From Arthrobacter hankyongi (GTDB lineage: Bacteria; Actinomycetota; Actinomycetes; Actinomycetales; Micrococcaceae), in the NCBI RefSeq assembly GCF_022012395.1, contig NZ_JAKLTQ010000001.1, positions 310,001 through 374,000 of the forward strand: a stretch of 64,000 nucleotides of DNA. The letters are read 5' to 3'. Position numbers and translations under genes: made by a program. Positions within the stretch are counted from its first letter, which is position 1, and every line of letters starts with the position of its first letter. The notes under the pieces were generated by a model. It was not told the DNA's origin and did no database searches. It saw only the letters and a program-made list of their open reading frames with translations. Of this stretch, positions 37,581 to 48,500 are shown piece after piece.

Positions 37581-39433
37581 CCGACGAACCAACGGCCCTG
37601 GCCGGAAAGCGAGAACGCACCGTGCGGGAAGCTGCGACCGAACTGCTGGCAGAAATGCCGGCCGGATCCAACGTCACCGACATCCTGCTGGCCCGGCACC
37701 GGCAGGACCCGGCTGCCGCCCTCTATGCGCGCAAGCAGGACGGAGTCTGGACGGATGTGTCCACGGCGGAGCTGCTCGGACAGGTATCGGCTCTGGCCAA
37801 GGGCCTGGTTGCCGGAGGGCTGCGGCCCGGCGAACGCATCGCGGTCATCTCCAAGACCCGCTACGAATGGACCCTGGTGGATCTGGCCGGCTGGTTCGCC
37901 GGCGCCGTCGTCGTGCCTATCTACGAAACCTCCTCGGCGCACCAGGTGCAGTGGATCCTGCAGGATTCCGAGGCGGCCGCGGTCTTCGCCGAGGATGAGG
38001 CCAAGGAGGAGGTGGTGCGGCAGGCGATGGCCGGGCTGCCCCGCCAGCCGCGGATCTACCGGATGAGCGGGCCGGAATCCGGCCTGGACGCCCTGCGCGA
38101 AGCGGGCGCGGCGGTCACCGATGAGGAGTTGGAACGGGTCCGTTCCCTGGCCACGCTGGCGGATCCGGCGTCGCTGGTCTACACCTCGGGCACCACCGGC
38201 AGGCCCAAGGGCTGCATCATCACGCACGGCAACTTCGCCCAGCTGGCGCTGAACACCACCGAGTTCCTGCCCGAGATCCTGAAGGCGCCGGGAGCCAGGT
38301 CGCTGATGTTCCTGCCGCTGGCGCATGTGCTGGCCCGGGCCGTCCAGGTCATCTGCCTGGCGGCCGGGGTGAAGATGGGCCACACCGCGAACATGGCTGA
38401 GCTGATCGAGGATCTGGGCAGCTACCGGCCCACGTTCCTGCTGGTGGTCCCCCGCGTCTTCGAGAAGGTCTACGCCACCGCGCAGCAGAAGGCCCGTGCC
38501 GGCGGCAAGGGCAGGATTTTCGACGCCGCGGCGGCGACGGCGGTGGCCTATTCCCGGGCCTGCGACGCCTGCAACCGGGGCGCCGGTGCCGGTCCCGGCC
38601 TGCTGCTGAAGGCCCGCCGCGCCGTGTTCGACCGGCTGGTCTACCGCCGGCTGCGGGCGGCCTTCGGCGGCGAGGTATGCTATACGGTCTCCGGCGCCAG
38701 CGCGCTGAACCCCCGGCTGTCCCACTTCTTCAACGGCATCGGCGTGCCGGTGCTCGAAGGCTACGGCCTGACCGAGTCCACCGCCCCGGCGGCGGTGAAC
38801 CCGCCGGGGGCGAACCGGATCGGCACCGTGGGGCTTCCGCTGCCGGGCACCATCATCAAGATTGCCGACGACGGCGAGGTGCTGATCAAGGGCATCGGCA
38901 TCACCCCGGGCTACTACCACAATGACGAGGCCAACGTGGAAGCCTTCACCGAGGGTTTCCTCCGCACCGGGGACCTGGGCACGCTGGACGAGGACGGCTA
39001 CCTGACCATCACCGGCCGCAAGAAGGATCTGCTGGTCACGGCCGGCGGCAAGAACGTGGCGCCGGGGCCGCTGGAGGACGCGCTGCGCGAGCACCAACTG
39101 GTGGCCCAGGCCGTGGTCGTCGGCGAGGGCCGGCCCTACGTCGCCGCACTGCTGGGCCTGGACCCGGAGGGCCTGGCGGGCTGGCTGGCCGGCGCCGGCC
39201 GGGACCCGCTGGACCTGCAGGCCGCCGCCACCGACCCGGCGGTGCTGGACGAACTGCAGCACGCAGTGGACGGCGCCAACCGGCTGGTCTCCCGGGCCGA
39301 GCAGATCCGCAGGTTTTCCGTGCTGCATACGGAGCTGAGCGAGCAGTCCGGCCATCTGACCCCCTCGCTGAAGCTCAAACGCGGCCAGGTGGTCGAGGAC
39401 TTCGCCCGGGAGGTGGACGGTCTCTATCCCTGA
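37577..39433 (+). CDS. AMP-dependent long-chain fatty-acid-CoA ligase
   Basis: A 618-residue adenylate-forming enzyme that activates fatty acids to acyl-CoA. The P-loop YTSGTTGRPKG begins at Tyr202; VLEGYGLTESTAPAA and LRTGDLGTLDEDGYLTITGRKKD mark the adenylate-binding and hinge regions. It resembles the FadD15 group. I chose the ATG at 37577, which overlaps the PMT stop (ATGA), so the gene is coupled to PMT; frames open upstream lie inside PMT. Confidence 0.92.
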   Translation: MTDEPTALAGKRERTVREAATELLAEMPAGSNVTDILLARHRQDPAAALYARKQDGVWTDVSTAELLGQVSALAKGLVAGGLRPGERIAVISKTRYEWTLVDLAGWFAGAVVVPIYETSSAHQVQWILQDSEAAAVFAEDEAKEEVVRQAMAGLPRQPRIYRMSGPESGLDALREAGAAVTDEELERVRSLATLADPASLVYTSGTTGRPKGCIITHGNFAQLALNTTEFLPEILKAPGARSLMFLPLAHVLARAVQVICLAAGVKMGHTANMAELIEDLGSYRPTFLLVVPRVFEKVYATAQQKARAGGKGRIFDAAAATAVAYSRACDACNRGAGAGPGLLLKARRAVFDRLVYRRLRAAFGGEVCYTVSGASALNPRLSHFFNGIGVPVLEGYGLTESTAPAAVNPPGANRIGTVGLPLPGTIIKIADDGEVLIKGIGITPGYYHNDEANVEAFTEGFLRTGDLGTLDEDGYLTITGRKKDLLVTAGGKNVAPGPLEDALREHQLVAQAVVVGEGRPYVAALLGLDPEGLAGWLAGAGRDPLDLQAAATDPAVLDELQHAVDGANRLVSRAEQIRRFSVLHTELSEQSGHLTPSLKLKRGQVVEDFAREVDGLYP

Positions 39434-39460
39434 GACCCCGCTGAGGCGCAGAATCGGGGC

Positions 39461-42160
39461 ATGCAGCCTGCCCCGCCCCTGCCCGCCGGTCCCCCGGTCC
39501 TGGCGCTGACCGACGCGCGGGCGGACCTGGCCGCCGCCGGCGGCAAGGGCGCCTCGCTCGCCCGGCTGGCCTGTGCGGGACTGCACGTGCCGGCCGGTTT
39601 CCTGGTCACCACCGGCGCCTACCGGGCCTTCCTGCGGACCCACCGGCTGCAGCCGGCCCTGCTCCAGGCCCTGAAGCAGGACGACGCCGCGGCATCCGCC
39701 GCGATCGGGCGGTTGTTCGCGGCCCGCCCGCTGCCGTCGGAAACGGCCGCCGCCATCCGGCAGGCCTATGCCGGGCTCAGCGGGCCGGCCGGCGGACCGA
39801 ATGGCGGGGCTCCGGTGGCCGTGCGCTCCTCGGCCACCACCGAGGACCTGCCCGGGCTGTCGGCGGCGGGCCAGCAGGATACCTTCCTCGGCGTCAGCGG
39901 CGCGGAGGACGTGCTGGCCGCGGTCAGGCGCTGCTGGGCGTCGTTGTGGACGGAGCGGGCGATCGCCTACCGGCGCCGGCACGGCATCGACCCGGAACAC
40001 GCCGCCATCGCGGTGGTGGTCCAGCTGATGGTCCCGGCGGACGCCGCCGGCGTGCTGTTCACGGTGAATCCGCTCACCGGCGCGCGGGACGAACTGGTGA
40101 TTAACGCGGTCTGGGGCCTGGGCGAATCCCTGGTCGCCGGACAGGCCACCCCGGACACCCTGGTGCTCTCCCCCGGTGGCGGCGTCCTCCGGCGCAGCAC
40201 CGCCGACAAGACCGTGATGAGCGCGCCCGACGGAACCGGGCTGCAGCCGGTGCCGGACCGGCTGCGCCGCGCGCCGGTGCTCACCGATGCCCAGGCCGCC
40301 GAACTGGCCCGTGCCGGCGCCGCCGTCGGCCGGCTGTATGAGGGCCCGGTAGACATCGAGTGGGCGCTGCGGGACGGACTGTTCCACATTCTGCAGGCCC
40401 GGCCCGCCACCGGGCTTCCGGCCGGGCCGGCCTCCGCCGCTGCCTTCGATCCGGCCGGGGAATGGAACGATTCGCTGGCCGGGAACTACCTGTGGTCCAA
40501 CGGCAACTTCGCCGAAGCCGCGCCGGATGTGATGACGCCGGCCACCTGGTCCTTCCTGGAAATCTTCATGTCCACGGCGATGGCGTCCTCCTCCCTCCCC
40601 GGCTTCCGCGCCATCGGCCGGATCGGCGGACGGCCGTATATGAACATGTCGCTGGCCATGTCCATGGCCGGCCTGGTCGGGATCAGCGAGCCGCGCTTCC
40701 GGTCGCTCACCGAGGACGTCTACGGTCGGATCCCGCCCGACGTCCGGATCCCCGCCGTCGAGCTGCCGCGCTGGCAGGTGCTGCGCATGCTCCTGCCCGC
40801 GGGGCTGCACGTGATGGCCGAGGCCGGCCGGGCCGGCAGGCTGCTGCCACGGTTCCTGGCCAGCGCGGCCGAACGCTGCGAGACCGCCCGGGACCGCATC
40901 GCCGGCACCGCCACCGCGGCCGGGCTGGCCGCGCTCTGGCGCGCCGAGCTGGAGCCGATGCTGCGTGAGTACGGCGCCATGCTTTCCGTGGCCGGACGGC
41001 AGGGCGGGGCCGTGCTGGTCACCGTGCCGAAGCGGCTGCGGAAGCTGGCCGGCGGCGTGGACGCGGAGCTGATGCTCAGCGGGCTGTCCGGCCGGCCGGA
41101 CGGGTCCGGTGCGCCGGACGAGGGCGCGGGACCGGACGACGGCGCCGGGCTGGCCAGCCTCGGACCGCTGACGGGCATCGGCCAGGTCGCCGCCGGCAGC
41201 CTGGCCGCCGCGGACTACCTGCGCCGCTACGGACACCGCAGCCCGCACGAATTCGAAGTCTCCATCCCCCGCCCGCGCGAGGATCCCCAGTGGCTCCCCC
41301 GCCAGCTCGAGCTGCTCCGCGGGGCTCCCGCGCCGTCGGCCCTGCTGGCCCGGCGCCGCGAGGAGTCCGACGCCGCGTGGCGGCGGTTCGCAAACAGGCA
41401 CCCGCGCAGGGTGCGCGTCTGGCGCCGCCGGGTGCGGCGCTGGGCCACGGCCGCCCGCGGGCGGGAACTGGTCCGGTCCGAGGTGACGCGGATGTTCTGG
41501 GTGCTGCGCGCCTACTGCCTGCGGGCGGCCGAACTGACCGGCCTGGGCGACGGCGTGTTCTTCCTGTCCGACGAGGAGATCCTCGGCTGCCTGGAAGGGC
41601 AGCCCGCGGACCGGGCGGCCATCGCGCACCGCCGGGCGCTGCATGCCCACTATGCGGCGCTGCCTGCCTATCCCACCGTCATCCTGGGCCGCTTCGACCC
41701 GGATGCCTGGGCCAGGGACCCGGGCCGTCGCACCGACTTCTACCGCGCCGGCTTCCCCGGCTCCGGGGACCGGCAGGCGCCGTCGCTGACCATCTCCGGC
41801 TTCCCCGGCTCCGGCGGGCTGGCCGAAGGAGTTGCCCGGGTGCTGGCCAGCCCGGATGAGGCAGGCACCCTGGGGCCGGGCGAAATCCTCGTCACCACGC
41901 TGACGAACGTGGGCTGGACGCCGGTGTTCCCGCGGGCCGCCGCCGTGGTCACGGACATCGGCGCGCCGCTCTCGCATGCGGCGATCGTGGCACGCGAACT
42001 GGGGATCCCCGCGGTAGTCGGCTGCGGCAACGCCACCCTGCACATCCGGTCAGGGGACCGGCTGCGCGTGGACGGGGCGAACGGCGTCGTCGAGATCCTC
42101 GGCAGGTCCGCCGCTGCCTCAACGCCGGCTCCGGCAGCCGCGCCCGCAACGGACGAATAG
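39461..42160 (+). CDS. Rifampin phosphotransferase-like PEP-synthase family enzyme
   Basis: An 899-residue three-domain phosphotransferase. The N-terminal ATP-grasp domain (about 10-320) has GGKGASLARL, AVRSSATTEDLPGLS and AGQQDTFLGV. A long central helical domain (about 330-780) resembles the rifamycin-binding domain. A C-terminal swivelling domain carries phospho-carrier His839 (GAPLSHAAIVARELGIPAVVG). The absence of the C-terminal PEP-binding barrel of true PEP synthase, and this domain order, match rifampin phosphotransferase, which inactivates rifamycins by phosphorylation. The real substrate in this organism is not proven. It starts 27 bases after the acyl-CoA ligase stop and may be read from the same message. 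Confidence 0.8.
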   Translation: MQPAPPLPAGPPVLALTDARADLAAAGGKGASLARLACAGLHVPAGFLVTTGAYRAFLRTHRLQPALLQALKQDDAAASAAIGRLFAARPLPSETAAAIRQAYAGLSGPAGGPNGGAPVAVRSSATTEDLPGLSAAGQQDTFLGVSGAEDVLAAVRRCWASLWTERAIAYRRRHGIDPEHAAIAVVVQLMVPADAAGVLFTVNPLTGARDELVINAVWGLGESLVAGQATPDTLVLSPGGGVLRRSTADKTVMSAPDGTGLQPVPDRLRRAPVLTDAQAAELARAGAAVGRLYEGPVDIEWALRDGLFHILQARPATGLPAGPASAAAFDPAGEWNDSLAGNYLWSNGNFAEAAPDVMTPATWSFLEIFMSTAMASSSLPGFRAIGRIGGRPYMNMSLAMSMAGLVGISEPRFRSLTEDVYGRIPPDVRIPAVELPRWQVLRMLLPAGLHVMAEAGRAGRLLPRFLASAAERCETARDRIAGTATAAGLAALWRAELEPMLREYGAMLSVAGRQGGAVLVTVPKRLRKLAGGVDAELMLSGLSGRPDGSGAPDEGAGPDDGAGLASLGPLTGIGQVAAGSLAAADYLRRYGHRSPHEFEVSIPRPREDPQWLPRQLELLRGAPAPSALLARRREESDAAWRRFANRHPRRVRVWRRRVRRWATAARGRELVRSEVTRMFWVLRAYCLRAAELTGLGDGVFFLSDEEILGCLEGQPADRAAIAHRRALHAHYAALPAYPTVILGRFDPDAWARDPGRRTDFYRAGFPGSGDRQAPSLTISGFPGSGGLAEGVARVLASPDEAGTLGPGEILVTTLTNVGWTPVFPRAAAVVTDIGAPLSHAAIVARELGIPAVVGCGNATLHIRSGDRLRVDGANGVVEILGRSAAASTPAPAAAPATDE

Positions 42161-42174
42161 CCAGTGCGCGCCGG

Positions 42175-43185
42175 TCAGCCGTCCGACTGCAGCCGGGCCC
42201 GTGCTGCCGCGAGCCGCTCCGCGCTGCGGTCCCGCCGGCTTCTGGTCGGCCAGGTGAGCGCCAGCACCAGGCTGGAGACCAGCAGCACCCCCAGCCCGAT
42301 CACCAGGCCGGCGTCCATCCAGAACTGGCCCGGGAACAGCCTGATCAGCGTGTCGTCCGTGTAGAAGGTCCAGGTGCCGTCGGCGAAGAAGATGCGGTGG
42401 AACTCGGTGAAGAACCCCTGCCAGTTCAGCGCGCCCAGCACGCCCAGGGCGATGACCAGCAGCAGGGTGGCCGCCGACCCGGCGAACAGCCCGCGGCGGA
42501 TACCACCCGGGCAGTTGCGCCGCAGGTACAGCATGCAGGCCACCGCGGCCAGCAGCAGCACCGTCCCGGCCAGGAAGGTGACGGTGATGACCGTCTTCAC
42601 GTCCGCCATGTGGCTGACTTCGCCGGCGAGGAACAGCGGCTGCCCCGAAGGCGCCCGCAGATCCCCCAGATAGCGCGGGCCGGCCCAGTTGAGCAGGTAG
42701 TCCATGGCGTAAGAACCGTTGGTCATCCGGTCCTCGGTGCTAAAGCCGAAGCTGTCCGCCGGAAAACCGGGACGGTGGTACTCCACCCAGAGGAACAGCG
42801 GCGTGCAGACCAGCCGGATCGCGCCGATCAGCAGCACGAACGGGAAGGTCACGGCCAGCAGGATCTGGCAGAGCAGACCGCCGCGGGGCTTGGCATTGAC
42901 CGCGTCCTCACGGGCGGCCGCGCGTCGGTTGGCGCTTCGCGGTCCGGTGGCGTCCGGCCGCGCAGGGACGGCAGGGACCGGCTGGGCCGCCGGGACCGGC
43001 TGGGTGGCGGGCGCCGCGCCGGCCGCGGCAGGAGTCCCGGCCTCGGGGACGGCCGATGCCTGCGGCTCCGGACCGCCATAGGCGCCCAGGTCCGGAAGCC
43101 GGCTCGGCTGGCGCACTGGCATCATGAGCGCGTCATCCATCCGGCGGGGTCGCGCGGGGCCGGCAGGCTTCTCCTGATCGGACAT
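42175..43185 (-). CDS. DUF1461/TIGR01906-type integral membrane protein
   Basis: A 336-residue protein with an Ala/Pro-rich cytoplasmic N-terminus (1-105), then membrane helices at about 110-130, 205-230, 240-260 and 290-315. Between the first two is an extracellular segment with FSTEDRMTNGSYAMDYLLNW that matches DUF1461 (TIGR01906). The function of the family is unknown. The start follows GAGGAG by three bases. It converges on the rifampin phosphotransferase-like gene with only 14 bases between stops and no terminator. Confidence 0.8.
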   Translation of the reverse strand: MSDQEKPAGPARPRRMDDALMMPVRQPSRLPDLGAYGGPEPQASAVPEAGTPAAAGAAPATQPVPAAQPVPAVPARPDATGPRSANRRAAAREDAVNAKPRGGLLCQILLAVTFPFVLLIGAIRLVCTPLFLWVEYHRPGFPADSFGFSTEDRMTNGSYAMDYLLNWAGPRYLGDLRAPSGQPLFLAGEVSHMADVKTVITVTFLAGTVLLLAAVACMLYLRRNCPGGIRRGLFAGSAATLLLVIALGVLGALNWQGFFTEFHRIFFADGTWTFYTDDTLIRLFPGQFWMDAGLVIGLGVLLVSSLVLALTWPTRSRRDRSAERLAAARARLQSDG

Positions 43186-43325
43186 GTTCTCCTCTTTCGC
43201 TACAGTCGCCCGGGCAACCCGGTTCCTCGGTAATCGGTAGTAATTTCCATGGCTTTGCGCGGCTTTCTGGCCGGCCCGGCGCGGATTCCGCCGCGGGCTG
43301 GCGGACGCTGGCCGCCGGCGGCGGC

Positions 43326-44318
43326 CTACGCCGTCCTGGCCTCGGCACCGGCGTCGAACCGGTCCAGATCCCCGCGGGCACCGGCGTCGAACGCCCGTTT
43401 GCCCAGCACCAGCGTGTAGACCCAGTAGGCGGCCAGCAGCAACGCGCCGAGGCTGATCCGCAGCCAGTGCGGCAGCCCGCTGGGCGTGACGAACCCCTCG
43501 ACCAGACCGGAGAGGAAGAGCACCAGGACCAGGCCCAGGGCCACCGTGACCAGCGACCGCCCCTCGACGGCCATCGAGGCGAGCCGGGTCCGCGGCCCGG
43601 GCGAGACCCAGGACCAGAAGATCCGCAGGCCCGCCGCTGCGGCGATGAAGATGGCAGTCAGCTCCATCAGCCCGTGCGGGAGGATGTACAGGAAGAAGGT
43701 GTCGAGCCGGTCGTAGGCGGCCATCATGCCGCCGGCGATCCCCACCCCCTGCGCATTCAGGTACACGGTATAGGGCACCCAGAGGCCGGTGACTCCGAAG
43801 GCCACGCACTGGGCCGCGATCCAGGCGTTGTTGGTCCACACCATGCCGGCGAAGGAGGCGTGGGGGTTCTCGGTGTAGTAGTTGACGAAGTCCTCTTCGA
43901 CGTACCGGCGCAAATCGGCGTCGGAGCCCAGCGCCTTGATGACCTCCGGGTTCCCGGCCACCCAGGCCCCGTAGAGCCAGGCGATCAGGATGAAGGCCGC
44001 GCCCACGGCGACGGTGAGCCAGCGCAGCCGGTAGAACGCCGCCGGCAGGGAGCGGACGAAGAACCCGGCGACGTCCTCGGCAAAGCTGGACTTCGCGCCG
44101 GTGAACCGGGTCCGGGCGCGCGAGAGCCGGGCCGACAGCGCGGCGGACAACTGGCCCTCGGGTGCGACCGACCGGATCATGGACAGGTGCGTGGAGATCC
44201 GCTGGTAGAGCACCAGCAGTTCGTCCGCTTCGTCACCGGACAGCCGGCGCTTGGCGCTGAGTGCGTCCAGGCGCGCCCACTCGTCCCGGTGCACCGCGGT
44301 GAAGGCATCGATATCCAC
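43326..44318 (-). CDS. SpoIIM-family membrane protein
   Basis: A 330-residue protein with an N-terminal cytoplasmic helical part (1-100) and about five membrane spans, including the family segment NNAWIAAQCVAFGVTGL and LPHGLMELTAIFIAAAAGL. SpoIIM takes part in membrane remodelling in sporulating Firmicutes; in actinobacteria it accompanies RDD, MoxR and DUF58 genes and has an unknown role. It starts with GTG and a TAGGCT box lies six bases upstream. It is divergent from the RDD gene. Confidence 0.9.
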   Translation of the reverse strand: MDIDAFTAVHRDEWARLDALSAKRRLSGDEADELLVLYQRISTHLSMIRSVAPEGQLSAALSARLSRARTRFTGAKSSFAEDVAGFFVRSLPAAFYRLRWLTVAVGAAFILIAWLYGAWVAGNPEVIKALGSDADLRRYVEEDFVNYYTENPHASFAGMVWTNNAWIAAQCVAFGVTGLWVPYTVYLNAQGVGIAGGMMAAYDRLDTFFLYILPHGLMELTAIFIAAAAGLRIFWSWVSPGPRTRLASMAVEGRSLVTVALGLVLVLFLSGLVEGFVTPSGLPHWLRISLGALLLAAYWVYTLVLGKRAFDAGARGDLDRFDAGAEARTA

Positions 44319-44324
44319 ATCCCC

Positions 44325-44330
44325 AGCCTA
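44325..44330 (-). promoter_or_regulatory. TAGGCT -10 box, leaderless spoIIM-like gene
   Basis: On the minus strand TAGGCT ends six bases before the GTG at 44318. Confidence 0.5.
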
Positions 44331-44333
44331 GCC

Positions 44334-44466
44334 GCCGAGGGCCCCGCTCCGAGCGATGCGAGGAGTGGGAGGCGGCTCGGCGCTAGCGTTCGCCGCCAGC
44401 CCCGGCTTCGCAAGCTCAGCCCGGGGACCCCGGGCAGCTCTCTTGCCGAGGGCCCCGCTCCGAGCG
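44334..44466. repeat. Dispersed composite repeat, copies B and C
   Basis: The 22-base module beginning GCCGAGGG and ending CGAGCG occurs twice here (44334-44355 and 44445-44466). Between them lie CTAGCGTTCGCCGCCAG (44383-44399) and the GGGGACCCCGGGC...TCTTGCCG module (44423-44448). The same modules occur at 14.5 kb in a different order. They fill the divergent spoIIM/RDD promoter region. Confidence 0.65.
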
Positions 44467-44489
44467 ACGCGGGCACCCCGGGCCGCGGC

Positions 44490-44495
44490 TAGAGT
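44490..44495 (+). promoter_or_regulatory. TAGAGT -10 box of the RDD gene
   Basis: TAGAGT lies 47 bases before the ATG at 44543, giving a leader of about 40 bases with a GGAAAGGGG ribosome-binding site. Confidence 0.45.
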
Positions 44496-44542
44496 GGTGG
44501 AAACGGGTCGAACGGCCCGGAGGGCTGCCGGAAAGGGGTGCC

Positions 44543-45346
44543 ATGAGCCACGTGGTCACGGGCGAGGCCGTAGTGCTGGAACTGCGGCCGGCCTCCTTCG
44601 GTGTGCGGTCGCTGAGCTCGATAATTGACGCCGCGGTCTACGTAGGGCTGATGGTGCTGACCCTGGTGCTGCTGGCCGACACGCTGGGCACCGGTTTCGA
44701 CGCCGCGGCGGCCCAGGCACTGGCGGTCGCCACCGTGGCCTTCTTCCTGGCGGTGCTGCCGATCGGCGTGGAGGCACTGACCCGCGGCAAGTCGCTGGGC
44801 CGGCTGATCATGGGGCTGCGGATCGTGCGCGACGACGGCGGCTCCATCCGCTTCCGGCATGCGCTCGTGCGCGGGCTCCTGGGGGTTTTCGAGCTGTACC
44901 TGATGGTCGGCTCGGTGGCCTTCGTGGCAGCGCTGTTCAACGACCAGTCCAAGCGCGTGGGCGACATGCTGGCCGGCACCTACAGCATGCGCGAGCGGGT
45001 GGGTGTGCTGCCGCGGCAGCTGCCGCAGGTCCCCGCGCAGCTGCAGCCCTGGGTCCGGCTGGCCGACCTGGGCCGGCTGCCCGAGTCCCTGGCCCGCCGG
45101 GTCTCGGGCTTCCTGGCCCAGGCCCCCAAGATGATCCCCGCCTCCCGGTACCAGCTGGCCGTGGCACTGGCCGACGAGGTGGCCGGTTTCGTCGCGCCTC
45201 CGCCGCCGCCCGGGACGTCCCCGGAGCTGTACCTGATGGCCGTGATGGCCGAACGCCGCGAGCGTGATTTCACCCGGCTGAGCCGGCAGCATGCCAGCGC
45301 GCAGGAGCGCAGCCGGCGGCTGCACACCCTGCCGTTCGGCCAGTAG
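44543..45346 (+). CDS. RDD-family membrane protein
   Basis: A 267-residue protein with an RDD domain: ELRPASFGVRSLSSIIDAAVY, two to three membrane helices (about 25-50, 60-75 and 115-135) and KSLGRLIMGLRIVRDDG. The usual Arg and Asp positions are partly changed (RSLSSIIDA in place of R-L-x-A-x-x-I-D). The cytoplasmic C-terminal part (150-267) is charged. RDD proteins of this locus have no established function. It is divergent from the SpoIIM-like gene, its usual genomic partner. Confidence 0.85.
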   Translation: MSHVVTGEAVVLELRPASFGVRSLSSIIDAAVYVGLMVLTLVLLADTLGTGFDAAAAQALAVATVAFFLAVLPIGVEALTRGKSLGRLIMGLRIVRDDGGSIRFRHALVRGLLGVFELYLMVGSVAFVAALFNDQSKRVGDMLAGTYSMRERVGVLPRQLPQVPAQLQPWVRLADLGRLPESLARRVSGFLAQAPKMIPASRYQLAVALADEVAGFVAPPPPPGTSPELYLMAVMAERRERDFTRLSRQHASAQERSRRLHTLPFGQ

Positions 45347-45392
45347 CCGCCCGGATGCCTCCGGAGTCCGGTGCATCCGGGCCGGCCTGCCG

Positions 45393-46502
45393 CTAAGCCT
45401 TGGCGAGCGCTTCCTTCAGCGCACCAAGCAGCAGCGTCACCGAGGCCGGGTTGGCATTCGGGCCCATCAGGCCGATCCGCCACACCGTCGCCGCGTACTG
45501 GCCTGCCCCGGAACCGATCTCGATGTTGAAGTTCTCCAGCAGGTAGGCGCGCACGGCCGCGGAGTCTACCCCGTCGGGGACCTTCACGGTGGTCAGCTGC
45601 GGCAGCCGGTGCCCCTCGGCGGCGAACAGTTCCAGGCCCATCTCCTGCAGCCCGTCCTGCAGCCCCCGGCCCGCGGCCCGGTGCCGTTCGGTCACCGCTT
45701 CCAGCCCTTCGGCCAGGATCCGGTCGATGCCGGCCTCCAGGCTGGCGACCATGGCCACCGGCGCGGTGTGGTGGTAGGTCCGCTGGCCGCCGGGAGCGCC
45801 GTTGGTGTAGCCGCCCAGCAGGCCCAGGTCCAGGTACCAGGACTGCGGTTTGGGCACGCGGCGCTCGAAGGCACGGTCCGAGATGGTGAACGGGGCCAGC
45901 CCGGGCGCCACACCGATGCACTTCTGCGTCCCCGCATAGCCGACGTCGATCCCCCAGTCGTCGGCCAGCACCGGCATGCCGCCGATCGAGGTCACCGCAT
46001 CGGTGATCAGCAGGGCATCGCCCTTGACGGCACCGAGCGCCGCGATATCGGAGACGACGCCGGTGCTGGTCTCGGCATGCACTGCGGCGATGACGGTGGG
46101 GTTCGGGTGCGCCTCGGCGACGCGCCCGGCATCCACGGGGGTGCCCCATTCGTGGTCCACCCGGACCACCTCTGCACCGGCGCGGGCGGCGACTTCGCAC
46201 ATCCGCTCGCCGAACAGGCCGTTCACGGCGATGACGGCCACGTCCCCGGCCTGCACCGTGTTGACGAAGGCGGCTTCCATGCCCGCCGAGCCGGTGGCGC
46301 TCAGCGGCAGGGTCCGGGCGTTGCGGGTGCCCCACAGCGTGCGCAGGCCCTCACAGGTCCGGTCCATCCGCGCAATGAACGCCGGATCCAGGTGTCCGAT
46401 CAGCGGCAGTCCGAGCGCCGCGGTGGCCTCCGGATAGGGGTTGCACGGGCCCGGCCCGAACAGCTGGCGGGTGGGGATGATCTGGGCGGCATGGTGCGTC
46501 AT
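45393..46502 (-). CDS. PLP-dependent alanine/serine-glyoxylate aminotransferase family protein
   Basis: A 369-residue class-V aminotransferase. The N-terminal FGPGPCNPYPEAT, the SATGSAGMEAAFVN phosphate region, DAVTSIGGMPV and Lys194 in AGTQKCIGVAPG (Schiff-base lysine) all fit alanine-glyoxylate/serine-glyoxylate transaminases. It would interconvert glyoxylate or pyruvate with glycine, alanine or serine. The ATG is preceded by GGAGGAACC. It stands alone, downstream of the ahcY terminator on the same strand. Confidence 0.9.
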   Translation of the reverse strand: MTHHAAQIIPTRQLFGPGPCNPYPEATAALGLPLIGHLDPAFIARMDRTCEGLRTLWGTRNARTLPLSATGSAGMEAAFVNTVQAGDVAVIAVNGLFGERMCEVAARAGAEVVRVDHEWGTPVDAGRVAEAHPNPTVIAAVHAETSTGVVSDIAALGAVKGDALLITDAVTSIGGMPVLADDWGIDVGYAGTQKCIGVAPGLAPFTISDRAFERRVPKPQSWYLDLGLLGGYTNGAPGGQRTYHHTAPVAMVASLEAGIDRILAEGLEAVTERHRAAGRGLQDGLQEMGLELFAAEGHRLPQLTTVKVPDGVDSAAVRAYLLENFNIEIGSGAGQYAATVWRIGLMGPNANPASVTLLLGALKEALAKA

Positions 46503-46610
46503 GGGTGGTTCCTCCGGTTGTGCAGCAGGACATCGGGCGTCATCGGCCTCACAGCCAAGCGTACGGAACCGTGCGCCGCGCCGGTCTCCCGGCGGGCCGG
46601 GGCGGGCCGG

Positions 46611-46664
46611 AAAAAAACGACGGCGGCCGGCACCTTCCGGGCGGAAGGTGCCGGCCGCCGTCGT
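46611..46664 (-). terminator. Rho-independent terminator of ahcY
   Basis: A perfect 22-base-pair stem (46617-46638 and 46643-46664) with a GGGC/GCCC loop is followed, on the minus strand, by a run of seven T. It is the one textbook terminator in the window and lies 26 bases after the ahcY stop. Confidence 0.92.
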
Positions 46665-46689
46665 CAGGAACGGGACCGCGGGGCTCCGG

Positions 46690-48165
<1,476 letters not shown>

Positions 48166-48175
48166 GGAGTCGGTC

Positions 48176-48388
48176 CTAGGCTTTCTCGGGGGCGGGGGTT
48201 GCTGCGGTGTCCGTCCCGCCGGGTGCCGGCGGGAGCAGGACCGGGATGCCGTCGTCGATGCGGTAGCGCGGCTGCCGGCCGGCAGCGTCCTTGCCGGTGG
48301 CGACCAGTTCGTCGCCTTCCTGGACCAGCGAGGATCCGGTGACCGGGCAGCGCAGCACGTTGATCAGTTCGGGCGGAAGTTTGGCCAT
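48176..48388 (-). CDS. Trm112-family small protein
   Basis: A 70-residue protein with the family start [16 protein letters not shown] and the second half [13 protein letters not shown]. Trm112-like proteins support SAM-dependent methyltransferases. Only one Cys of the usual zinc site remains (RCPVTG), as in many bacterial members. A GAGGAA sequence lies upstream. It is encoded directly before ahcY. Confidence 0.9.
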   Translation of the reverse strand: MAKLPPELINVLRCPVTGSSLVQEGDELVATGKDAAGRQPRYRIDDGIPVLLPPAPGGTDTAATPAPEKA

Positions 48389-48500
48389 TGGTGTTCCATT
48401 TCCTCAAGGGGCCGCCGCGCGGCGGCGGGTGGATCGGCGGCGGGCAGCCCACAGGCCGCCAGGCCCGCAGCGGACCGGGCAACGGTTCAAGGTTACCGTC

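Noticed and set aside
37535-42043. A 1502-codon open frame on the minus strand
   Set aside because: It is antisense to the acyl-CoA ligase and rifampin phosphotransferase-like genes, which have all family motifs; the antisense product has none.
43326-44318. SpoIIM taken as a sign of a sporulating organism
   Set aside because: The family is widespread in non-sporulating actinobacteria and no other sporulation genes are present.
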